Source: an uncultured Shewanella sp.
Lineage (GTDB): Bacteria; Pseudomonadota; Gammaproteobacteria; Enterobacterales; Shewanellaceae
Direction: 5' to 3'
DNA: 64,000 bases
Assembly: GCF_947501665.1 (NCBI RefSeq)
Contig: NZ_CANMWS010000006.1
Coordinates: 62,001-126,000, forward strand
The notes beneath the pieces were generated by a model. That model saw only the letters and a list, made by a program, of their open reading frames with translations. It ran no database searches and was not told the origin of the DNA. Position numbers and translations under genes: made by a program. This document shows, one piece after another, positions 1 to 7,366 of this stretch (positions are counted from its first letter, which is position 1; each line of letters begins with the position of its first letter).

Positions 1-135
1 TTGATCAAAACCTATCCCAAAATTTCTGTCGGCAAGACGCTTGATTTGATCCGGCGAAAAAAACACATTTTGTGTTACGCCATCAACCACCATAAAATCG
101 TTACCGAGTCCCTGCATTTTAGCGAATTGGATCAA
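1..135 (-). CDS. dapF: Diaminopimelate epimerase, N-terminal part (cut by window edge)
   Basis: DapF interconverts LL- and meso-diaminopimelate in the cytoplasm, the step just before LysA in lysine synthesis. The minus strand reads 45 codons without a stop from a TTG start (133-135) to the window edge, giving (M)[18 protein letters not shown] and further residues typical of the DapF N-terminus, including the GNDF motif. An AAGGA ribosome site lies about 8 nt upstream of the TTG. The catalytic cysteines lie beyond the edge. It follows lptM and lysA on the same strand, the usual gammaproteobacterial order, but a 250-bp gap with a MITE-like element separates it from lysA. Identification is firm; the protein is incomplete here only because the window ends. 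Confidence 0.93.
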   Translation of the reverse strand, partial: MIQFAKMQGLGNDFMVVDGVTQNVFFSPDQIKRLADRNFGIGFDQ

Positions 136-189
136 GATAGGTGTCCTTAAAACTTAATGATTCTCGACAAATATTGGCATGCTCAACAG

Positions 190-389
190 CTAGGAACGGT
201 TACTCTTTCGTGGTTAAATTACGCCCAAATTAAACGTATTTTAATCACGACTTAGTGAATGCAGCCTAATCTTCCAAACCCCTTTTCTTTAGCAAAGAGG
301 TCAACAACACAGAGTAAAGCTCATTTAGTGAATCCTACGGACAGCGTTTGTACTGCAGAAATCATCACCAAAGATCAATAGCCCCTAAG
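190..389. mobile_element. MITE-like element, copy 1 (short form)
   Basis: About 200 bp of non-coding sequence between dapF and lysA that matches a second copy at 41516-41848. Shared blocks are the left end (TCTTTxGTGxTTAAAT), a block around AACGTATTTTAATC, a long block containing GTGAATCCTACGGACAGCG, and the right end (ATCATCACCAAAGAT then AGCCCCTAAG). Left and right ends are imperfect inverted repeats of each other, clearer in copy 2. No transposase is encoded. The right end overlaps the lysA stop codon. The left end here is degraded compared with copy 2, so this copy looks older or was deleted internally. Confidence 0.7.
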
Positions 390-1629
390 GTAAGCACGCC
401 TCTCCTTGCCATAATTGTGGCAAGGTCTCACGCTCACGAATAAGATGCACTTGACTGCCATCGACCATTAACTCAGCTGAGCGAGGTCGAGTATTATAAT
501 TAGATGACATCGTAAAACCATAAGCCCCAGCAGAACGAACGGCTAAAAAATCGCCCGATGCAAGATTTAATGCTCTGTCTTTACCTAAAAAATCACCCGT
601 TTCACATACTGGCCCCACTATATCATAGTTAAGTGTGTCACCTTCACGAGAAATCACTGGAATAATATTTTGCCATGCACTATAAAGAGCCGGGCGTAAT
701 AAATCGTTCATGGCGCCATCCACTAATGCAAAGTGCTTATTGCCATTTTGCTTCAAATACAGCACTTCTGTGACAAAAATACCTGCATTAGCGGCAATAG
801 CACGGCCAGGTTCAAAAATTAAGGTTAAGTCTCTTTTGCCTAAACGTTCAAGCAATGCGGCGGCATAAACATCAGGTTGTGGTGGCGTTTCATCATCATA
901 AGTCACCCCAAGTCCCCCGCCAACATCAAAATGCTCAATATTAATGCCCTTTGCTGACAAACGGTCAATTAAAGCTAACATTCTATCCATGGCATCTAAA
1001 AAAGGCTGGATTTCAGTCAGCTGAGAACCAATATGGCAATCAACACCTTTTACCTGAATATGACTCAACTCATGGGCTCTGGCAAAAAGCGCTTCCGCTT
1101 CTTCCATGGTAATACCAAATTTATTCTCTTTTAAGCCTGTTGAAATATAAGGGTGAGTTTTAGCATCAACATCAGGATTCACACGCAAAGACACTGGCGC
1201 GATTTTTCCTAATCGCTGGGCTACCTTTTGTAACTGTTCAAGCTCTGCACCGGATTCAACGTTAAAGCAGTGAATATTCAATTTAAGGGCCATTTCCATT
1301 TCTGCAACCGTTTTACCGACACCAGAAAATACCACTTTAGCGGGATCGCCACCTGCTTCAATGACTCGTGCTAATTCACCACCAGAGACAATATCAAAAC
1401 CACTGCCTAATCGAGCTAACACATTTAATACTGCAAGGTTTGAATTAGCCTTCACCGCATAACAAATAAGATGGGGATGAGTGCCTACAGCACGGTCAAA
1501 TGCATGCCAATGTCTTTCTAACGTTGCTCGAGAATAAATATAAAGCGGCGTACCGTGAGCGCGTGCAAGCGCTGCAACTTGACAATCTTCAGCATACAAT
1601 TCATCGGCTTTATAGAGAAAATGATCCAA
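385..1629 (-). CDS. lysA: Diaminopimelate decarboxylase
   Basis: Converts meso-diaminopimelate to lysine and CO2 with PLP, in the cytoplasm. The 414-residue protein has the normal family length and fold-type III PLP motifs: YAVKAN (PLP lysine, near residue 60), HIGSQ, DVGGGLGV, EPGRAI and, near the C-terminus, CETGDFLGKDR with the active-site cysteine that completes the dimer partner's site. The start is TTG at 1629 with an AAGGA site about 8 nt upstream. It lies 38 nt downstream of lptM; a small inverted repeat (TGCCAC/GTGGCA, 1651-1664) sits between them. The last residues read GEACLP and the TAG stop (385-387) lies inside the terminal repeat of the adjacent MITE-like element, so the native C-terminus may have been trimmed or altered. 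Confidence 0.97.
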   Translation of the reverse strand: MDHFLYKADELYAEDCQVAALARAHGTPLYIYSRATLERHWHAFDRAVGTHPHLICYAVKANSNLAVLNVLARLGSGFDIVSGGELARVIEAGGDPAKVVFSGVGKTVAEMEMALKLNIHCFNVESGAELEQLQKVAQRLGKIAPVSLRVNPDVDAKTHPYISTGLKENKFGITMEEAEALFARAHELSHIQVKGVDCHIGSQLTEIQPFLDAMDRMLALIDRLSAKGINIEHFDVGGGLGVTYDDETPPQPDVYAAALLERLGKRDLTLIFEPGRAIAANAGIFVTEVLYLKQNGNKHFALVDGAMNDLLRPALYSAWQNIIPVISREGDTLNYDIVGPVCETGDFLGKDRALNLASGDFLAVRSAGAYGFTMSSNYNTRPRSAELMVDGSQVHLIRERETLPQLWQGEACLP

Positions 1630-1667
1630 CAGCTTATTCCTTAATTACAATGCCACTTGTGGCAAGA

Positions 1668-1844
1668 TTACTGATTAACTTCACTGGGTTTTGTTGTATC
1701 TTGGGTTGGCGAGTTTGTGTCATCTTGCTGAGCCTGAGTGGTATCTGGCTCAGGCGCACGATATAAACCACTTTTTTGACCGCAACCTAGAATGACTAGA
1801 TTAGCAAGAGCCAATAATAAAAACAGCTTCATTTTTCTCAACAT
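1668..1844 (-). CDS. lptM: LptM (YifL-type) LPS-assembly lipoprotein
   Basis: A 58-residue ORF on the minus strand directly upstream of lysA. It has a basic N-terminus, a hydrophobic stretch LFLLLALANLVILG and a lipobox LGC with the acylated cysteine at residue 21. This is followed by GQKSGLYRAPEPD, matching the LptM/YifL signature CGQKGxLY. The rest is a polar, Gln/Asp/Thr-rich tail. LptM is known to bind the LptD/LptE translocon and help oxidative maturation of LptD. Placement before lysA-dapF is the standard context. A second in-frame ATG lies at 1832; the ATG at 1844 is preferred because of the GGA-containing site upstream, but the choice is not certain. Confidence 0.88.
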   Translation of the reverse strand: MLRKMKLFLLLALANLVILGCGQKSGLYRAPEPDTTQAQQDDTNSPTQDTTKPSEVNQ

Positions 1845-2250
1845 TGAAATATCCGATTAATAGTAGTCATTAATAACATTTACTTAACTTAACAATAATA
1901 GATGGTGTCTGCGTAAAACCATTATCTGCATTTGATGGTTACAAAGATAAGGGGCTAAGGTCAAGTATCAAGGGAAGATAGACAAGCTTATGTGCATAAC
2001 ACTGAGCGACTATTGAACGACAATAAATTTAATCTATTGATTATATTTGATTTTAAATATTTAAATACAAAAACAATACAATTTATATTTATTTTATATT
2101 TCATTATTATAACATCTCATGTCTTTCCATCCCCCCTACAGAATTTCTCAGCACAAATATAAATCACTAAATCCGTGCAGTTACTCAGTCTCATTGGTAT
2201 CATAGTCTCAATAATAAACGGTCTTTATCGAACGAAAGGATAGCCTTCCC
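1845..2250. other. Divergent intergenic region lptM/cyaY
   Basis: A 406-bp AT-rich gap between the divergent lptM and cyaY genes. It must contain the promoters of both units. I see long A/T tracts (about 2035-2110) but no promoter, operator or RNA element that I can assign with confidence. The cyaY ribosome site (AAGGA) is at its right end. Confidence 0.5.
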
Positions 2251-2586
2251 ATGGCAATGACAGATTCAGAGTTTCATCAATTAGCCGACGACATGTTTCA
2301 AGCCATCGACAACGCCATTGAATATGCTATCGATGAGCAAGACGAAGATCTTGATATTGATGCGTCAGGTAATGTTTTACAATTAACCTTTGCCGATCGT
2401 TCACAAATTGTTATTAATAAGCAAGAACCATTGCATCAAATTTGGGTCGCCACGAAATTTGGAGGCTATCATTTCTCTTACGTTAATGAGAAATGGACCG
2501 ACGAGCGTAATGGTGGGGAGTTTATGCCTTTTGTTCTGGACTCTATTTTACGTCAAAGTGGCATAAAACTGCACATTAACTTATAA
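2251..2586 (+). CDS. cyaY: Frataxin-like iron donor CyaY
   Basis: CyaY is the bacterial frataxin: it binds iron through an acidic helix and modulates Fe-S cluster assembly on IscS/IscU. The 111-residue protein has the expected length. The first helix is acidic ([17 protein letters not shown], then [10 protein letters not shown]), and the beta-sheet core contains [20 protein letters not shown] and GGYHFSY, all hallmarks of the family. An AAGGA site lies 10 nt before ATG 2251; ATG 2257 is an in-frame alternative. It is followed on the same strand by hemC, fitting a link between iron handling and haem synthesis. Confidence 0.95.
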   Translation: MAMTDSEFHQLADDMFQAIDNAIEYAIDEQDEDLDIDASGNVLQLTFADRSQIVINKQEPLHQIWVATKFGGYHFSYVNEKWTDERNGGEFMPFVLDSILRQSGIKLHINL

Positions 2587-2708
2587 AAAGTTGCCCCTTT
2601 TGGTCTATAAAATCATTACTCGCCTTCCATTCCACTCGCTAGGCGCTGTACACAAGAATATTGGCAATGATAGCATTGCCCTCATTACGATGTTTGACGG
2701 AAAATGAC

Positions 2709-3638
2709 ATGTCTGAAAACCTGCTTCGCATTGCCACTCGAAAAAGCCCATTAGCCCTTTGGCAAGCAGAATTTGTAAAAGCAGAGCTCGAAAAAGCTCA
2801 TTTAGGATTAGTGGTTGAACTGGTGCCAATGAGCACTAAAGGCGATATTCTGCTTGATACGCCCTTAGCTAAAGTGGGTGGAAAAGGTCTTTTTGTCAAG
2901 GAATTAGAAGTCGCAATTTTAGAAAACAGAGCCGACATTGCGGTGCATTCAATGAAAGATGTGCCAGTGGATTTCCCCAATGGATTGGGATTATCTGTCA
3001 TTTGTGAAAGAGACGATCATAGAGATGCCTTTGTCTCTAATACTTATGCCAATATCGATGCTCTACCTCAAGGAGCTGTTGTCGGCACATCGAGTCTACG
3101 TCGCCAATGTCAAATACGTGCCGCCCGCCCAGATTTAGTGATCAAAGACTTGCGTGGGAATGTAGGGACGCGTTTAGCCAAACTCGATTCCGGTCAATAT
3201 GATGCCATTATACTTGCTGCGGCGGGACTAAAACGATTAAAACTGATTGACCGTATTGCCAGCTATATTGAGGCCGAGTCCTCATTGCCAGCAAATGGGC
3301 AAGGCGCTGTCGGTATAGAGTGTCGCCTCAATGATGAAAGAGTTAAGGCCTTGCTTGCCCCTCTTGAACATGAGCAGACTCGCTATAGAGTCACTGCCGA
3401 GCGCGCAATGAACACATACCTTGAAGGCGGTTGCCAAGTCCCTATTGGTGCTTATGCTGAAATCGAAGCAGATCAATTACACCTTCGAGGATTAGTGGGG
3501 AAACCTGATGGCAGTTTAATTATTCGTGCCGAGGCCTCAGGCTCAGTAACCGATGCAGAAGCAATCGGCATAGCACTTGCCAAAGATCTGCTTAAGCAAG
3601 GTGCTAAAGAAATACTCGATGCTGTTTATCGTACGTAA
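2709..3638 (+). CDS. hemC: Porphobilinogen deaminase (hydroxymethylbilane synthase)
   Basis: Joins four porphobilinogens into hydroxymethylbilane using a dipyrromethane cofactor. From ATG 2709 the protein is 309 residues, [19 protein letters not shown], aligning with the usual HemC N-terminus; a longer reading from 2661 adds 16 residues without family support. Visible motifs are [54 protein letters not shown] and the cofactor-attachment cysteine in [10 protein letters not shown] at residue 242. It is followed by hemD after 13 nt, so the two are almost certainly co-transcribed. Confidence 0.97.
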   Translation: MSENLLRIATRKSPLALWQAEFVKAELEKAHLGLVVELVPMSTKGDILLDTPLAKVGGKGLFVKELEVAILENRADIAVHSMKDVPVDFPNGLGLSVICERDDHRDAFVSNTYANIDALPQGAVVGTSSLRRQCQIRAARPDLVIKDLRGNVGTRLAKLDSGQYDAIILAAAGLKRLKLIDRIASYIEAESSLPANGQGAVGIECRLNDERVKALLAPLEHEQTRYRVTAERAMNTYLEGGCQVPIGAYAEIEADQLHLRGLVGKPDGSLIIRAEASGSVTDAEAIGIALAKDLLKQGAKEILDAVYRT

Positions 3639-3651
3639 AGGTTACCAATAA

Positions 3652-4377
3652 ATGAAAGTGCTACTGACCCGCCCAAAAGGGAAAAATCAATCCATGGCAG
3701 TAGCACTTGAGCATCACCATATCCCCTATATGATAACACCACTGCTCAAAGTGCTTCCTGTGTCTCAAGCTGAATATCACACTCCACATCCCTTAACCCA
3801 AGTTGATACTGTCATTTTTGTCAGTCCCAATGCCGTTAAGTATGCAGATGCACTTTATCAGCAAGCTTGGCCAACCCACTTGGACTATTTTGCTGTCGGT
3901 AAAGCAACCAGAAATGCCTTGCTCAACTTAGGGATACAATCTATCACCCCTCAATCGAGCCAGCAGACAACAGAAGGACTATTGGCTTTACCAGAACTCG
4001 ATGCTGTTAAAAATAAAAAAATACTTATTGTAAGAGGCATAGGTGGACGAGCGTCATTAGCCCAAGTACTGGAACAAAGACAAGCAAGTGTAAGCTATTG
4101 GGAAGTTTACCAAAGACTCCCCGTTGACTTGAATGCAAAACAAATCACAAATCAATGGAAAATCGCAAAAATAGACACTATCATTGTGACCAGTGGCGAA
4201 ATACTCAGCAACTTAATAAAATTGGTTCCTAAAGAGTTATTTTCTTGGCTTCAAACTTGTCATATCATTGTTCCAAGTGCGAGGGTTGAACAACTTGCAT
4301 TTCAACATGGGTTAGAGCACGTCACAAATGCAAAAGCCGCTAACTCCGCAGCTATGATTAGCGCATTAATAAATTAG
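3652..4377 (+). CDS. hemD: Uroporphyrinogen-III synthase
   Basis: Cyclises hydroxymethylbilane with inversion of ring D to uroporphyrinogen III. The 241-residue length is typical. HemD is a poorly conserved family; supporting features are the N-terminal VLLTRPKGKNQS, the VSPNAVKYA segment, FAVGKATRNAL, the KKILIVRGIGGR strand-loop and the C-terminal DTIIVTSGEILSNL. The position between hemC and hemX is the classical order and makes the call secure. A 220-bp gap separates it from hemX; this holds a short hairpin (AGGCG/CGCCT near 4450-4470) but no promoter I can name. Confidence 0.93.
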   Translation: MKVLLTRPKGKNQSMAVALEHHHIPYMITPLLKVLPVSQAEYHTPHPLTQVDTVIFVSPNAVKYADALYQQAWPTHLDYFAVGKATRNALLNLGIQSITPQSSQQTTEGLLALPELDAVKNKKILIVRGIGGRASLAQVLEQRQASVSYWEVYQRLPVDLNAKQITNQWKIAKIDTIIVTSGEILSNLIKLVPKELFSWLQTCHIIVPSARVEQLAFQHGLEHVTNAKAANSAAMISALIN

Positions 4378-4597
4378 TCCTGTTTTAAAGGACGTATACC
4401 CAATAGACATGAAGAAAACAGACTGTTTGATTTACACATAGTGATATGGAAGGCGCATTAAATTCGCCTCATTCTATTGTCAACGCAAAGTCTGCTACTT
4501 TTTGCTTCCAATAAAAAATAGTGTCTTTTTCACATTTGGGTATTAATCACTGGCAACTGATTAACATGGTTGCATTATTGCTTTCAAGGACTGTTAA

Positions 4598-5728
4598 ATG
4601 GACAATAAAAAAACCGAGCTCCCTGCCAAGAAAACGAAAAAAGAAGACGAGACTCCACCTGTAGAGTCACATCAATCTCAACAAAAAAAATCCCAGCCAT
4701 CGGTTCCAGCGGTGAAAAACACATCCAATACGGGAAAAATATGGGGATTACTTTTTTTACTCGTGATCATTACTGCACTTGGCGCAATGGGTGGTTTTTA
4801 CCTTTACCAACAACTGCAGGCACAACAAAACTCAACGCGCCTACTTGAACAAAAACTGACTGCCTCTATGGTCAAACCCAATGAGAAAATGAACCAGTTA
4901 GCAGCCAAGCAAAGCCAATTGACCACAACACTTGATCAGCAACTGACTCAACTCAATAAAGCGCAGTCAGAACTCAAACAACAAGTCGCGCTAATTGCAC
5001 AGCGCAGCCCCAATACTTGGCGAGCAGAAGAAGCCTTATATCTTGTCAGGCTTGCAGGACGTAAACTGTGGTTGGAGCACGATCCAAGAACAGCGGCCAG
5101 TTTACTTAAAGCGGCAGATGAACGTGTTAAGTCCATGATGGATCCGTCCCTCACTCCATTACGTAAAGCCTTATCAAAAGATATCTCCGCTGTTCTTTCC
5201 ATAAAAGAAGCCGATATCTCAGGAACGGCGCTGACATTAGATGACATTATCGATAATCTAAATACCCTGCCATTACACCGCAGTGAAATGAGTAAAGCTC
5301 ACGAGCCAGATAATGACAAGATGTCTAATTCCATTAGTGATTGGCAAACTAATCTTGCAAAATCTTGGCATGCCTTAATTGATGATTTTGTGCTTATTCG
5401 TAAACGCACCACAGATGCCGCCCCCTTGCTCGCGCCTAATCAACAATGGTATTTGATTGAAAATATACAAAATAAATTATTACAGGCTCAACTCGCCTTA
5501 TATCGACAAGATCAGGTTAATTACCGTAGTTCTTTAGCACTGGCTAAAAAATGGATCACACAGTATTTTGACTTAAGTAATGCAAAGGTCGCTGATACGA
5601 TAGCCACCTTAGACGCCTTACTCACTCTGAAAATTGAAACCACTAAAATTAAACACTTTCAATCCATGAAGCTACTCACTCAAGTCGTGAATTATGGCAA
5701 TTTACTCAGTGAGGAGCCTAAATCATGA
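4598..5728 (+). CDS. hemX: HemX, putative uroporphyrinogen-III C-methyltransferase-like membrane protein
   Basis: A 376-residue protein of the HemX (PF04375) family. It has a Lys/Pro/Glu-rich cytoplasmic head (residues 1-45), one transmembrane helix (about 48-72, WGLLFLLVIITALGAMGGFYLY), a long Gln-rich coiled coil (about 72-135) and a helical periplasmic domain starting near RAEEALYLVRLAGRKLWLEHD. Despite its historic name, no SAM-dependent methyltransferase motif is visible. The true role in haem synthesis is unproven and may be structural. An AAGGA site lies 7 nt before the ATG. Its stop overlaps the hemY start (ATGA), showing translational coupling. Confidence 0.92.
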   Translation: MDNKKTELPAKKTKKEDETPPVESHQSQQKKSQPSVPAVKNTSNTGKIWGLLFLLVIITALGAMGGFYLYQQLQAQQNSTRLLEQKLTASMVKPNEKMNQLAAKQSQLTTTLDQQLTQLNKAQSELKQQVALIAQRSPNTWRAEEALYLVRLAGRKLWLEHDPRTAASLLKAADERVKSMMDPSLTPLRKALSKDISAVLSIKEADISGTALTLDDIIDNLNTLPLHRSEMSKAHEPDNDKMSNSISDWQTNLAKSWHALIDDFVLIRKRTTDAAPLLAPNQQWYLIENIQNKLLQAQLALYRQDQVNYRSSLALAKKWITQYFDLSNAKVADTIATLDALLTLKIETTKIKHFQSMKLLTQVVNYGNLLSEEPKS

Positions 5729-6891
5729 TCCGCGCGCTCATTTATCTCGCAATCATTCTCATTGGCCTTTGTATTAGCCCTTTTTTAGTTGGCAATACCG
5801 GTTATCTATATATTGCTATCAGTGATTATCAAATCGAAACCAGTTTAGTTTTTGCCTTCATTGCCATTATCGTTTTTTATAGTGTGTTACAGCTAGCAGA
5901 ATTTATCTTTATCTTTTTAGTCAACCTTGTTGTTAACAGCCGCTATTTGCCCGAACGCTGGCGTAAAAATACCGCGAGAAAACACACGCTTTTAGGCGCA
6001 CTGGCTTTAGCCGAAGAAGATTGGGAAATCGCTGAAAAGGCGATGTTAAAAGGCGCTGCAAAAGGTGAAATCCCAACATTAAATTATCTCGCTGCTGCTC
6101 GAGCTGCTCAGCATCAATCAAGCACGAAACTGCGTGATACCTATCTTAAAAAAGCAGAAAACGATCCCATTGCACGCAATGCCGTCAGCACGACCCGTGC
6201 AAGGTATTTATTTCAACAAGGAGAATTAACCCAAGCTCGTCTTGAACTGGATAAACTGGCTCCAACAAGTAAAAGTAAACCCGCCCTTTTAAAATTGGCT
6301 ATTGAGTTATATCAAGCTCAAAAAGATTGGCAGGCATTGAAACTGATTTTACCTATTATTAAGAAAAAACAGTTACTCTCAGAAACAGAATTAAATCAAT
6401 TAGCCCTCATGAGTAACACGCAAGTACTCACCACAGCAGCAGAGACCAGCTTGCAAGAATTAGAGAAATGTTGGCATTGGCTCAGCCGTATTGAGCGAAA
6501 GCAGCCTGAATATTTAGCGTTATACGCTATGGGCTTATCCAAAAATCAACATCAAGAACAAGCAGTGTCTTTGCTCATTAAACAGGTCAAAAAACAGGCC
6601 TCAAAAGCTCTTTTTGATGCGCTTCCCAAACTGATCAGTCACACTAACCTTGATGCATTGAAACAGCTATTAGCACTGGAAACACAATATAGCGAAGATC
6701 CTGACTATCTCGCTTGTATTGCCTCTATATATCAGCAACAAGAAGACTTTCAGCAAGCTAAAATTTGGTGGCAAAAAGCCTGCCACCTCCAAGAAACACA
6801 AGCGAACTTAGCAGGCCTAGCCCTAGCACATAGTCAGCTAAAAGAGCATGAACGGGCCATACAGACCTATCAAAAAGCGATAAACCTATAG
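5725..6891 (+). CDS. hemY: HemY, TPR-containing inner-membrane haem-biosynthesis protein
   Basis: A 388-residue HemY_N (PF07219) family protein. Two transmembrane helices (about residues 3-23 and 37-60) are followed by a cytoplasmic stretch with tetratricopeptide-like helices (GALALAEEDWEIAEKAML, then repeated A/L-rich pairs). This is the proteobacterial HemY, unrelated to the protoporphyrinogen oxidase also called HemY in Gram-positives. It may scaffold late haem enzymes. It overlaps hemX by 4 nt and ends with a factor-independent terminator 18 nt past the stop. A diverged copy of its last bases and terminator reappears downstream of the first adhesin gene. Confidence 0.94.
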   Translation: MIRALIYLAIILIGLCISPFLVGNTGYLYIAISDYQIETSLVFAFIAIIVFYSVLQLAEFIFIFLVNLVVNSRYLPERWRKNTARKHTLLGALALAEEDWEIAEKAMLKGAAKGEIPTLNYLAAARAAQHQSSTKLRDTYLKKAENDPIARNAVSTTRARYLFQQGELTQARLELDKLAPTSKSKPALLKLAIELYQAQKDWQALKLILPIIKKKQLLSETELNQLALMSNTQVLTTAAETSLQELEKCWHWLSRIERKQPEYLALYAMGLSKNQHQEQAVSLLIKQVKKQASKALFDALPKLISHTNLDALKQLLALETQYSEDPDYLACIASIYQQQEDFQQAKIWWQKACHLQETQANLAGLALAHSQLKEHERAIQTYQKAINL

Positions 6892-6908
6892 ATTACTTTT
6901 GACTAAAG

Positions 6909-6937
6909 AGACCACTTTTAAGGTGGTTTCTTTATAT
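6909..6937 (+). terminator. Terminator of hemX-hemY unit
   Basis: A GC-containing stem (ACCACTT pairing with AGGTGGT, extended by two weaker pairs) with a 3-nt loop is followed by TTTCTTTAT. It lies 18 nt after the hemY stop and resembles the hairpin at 14666-14691. Confidence 0.8.
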
Positions 6938-7366
6938 AAAAAAGCATATCACTATAATAAAATAAACATAGTCAACCCTATCGATTTTGTGTTAGTAGAT
7001 TAGGTTTGACGTCTTAAAATCCAACAAATACAATATTAAAGCAACTATTCTAAAGTTACGTTACATGCTAACAACAATAATAAAAAAACTATTCTTTGTT
7101 TTACTCAGTTAATCACACAAACCAATCACAGCTTACAACCTCATAGCAGTAGCACTCAGACATCTAACACAAATATTTACATATTGAACCATTAAATTAA
7201 CTTAATGCGCAGTTAATGTTTTATTCAATAAAATCATAACGTTGACATAATATCCTGTTTAGTGAAATATAACCCACTATTGATGATGGATAACTAATCA
7301 TCAATTTAATTAACACCTAAAACTTTTAATCAACACCATGGATGGATGCAAACAGGAATCTGTATC
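6938..7366 (+). promoter_or_regulatory. Upstream region of adhesin 1, with a candidate sigma-70 promoter
   Basis: About 430 bp of AT-rich DNA with no gene. A perfect TTGACA (7242-7247) is followed by AAATAT at 17-bp spacing or TATAAC (7268-7273) at 20-bp spacing, so a promoter near 7242-7273 is plausible but not certain. The last 30 bp, GGATGCAAACAGGA before the start codon, closely resemble the leader of adhesin 2 (GGATGACTGCAAACAGGA). This supports common ancestry and the ATG at 7367. No c-di-GMP riboswitch consensus was found. Confidence 0.4.

Noticed and set aside
1500..1766. 88-codon plus-strand frame over the lysA 5' end
   Set aside because: Lies opposite lysA and lptM, both clearly real; a shadow frame.
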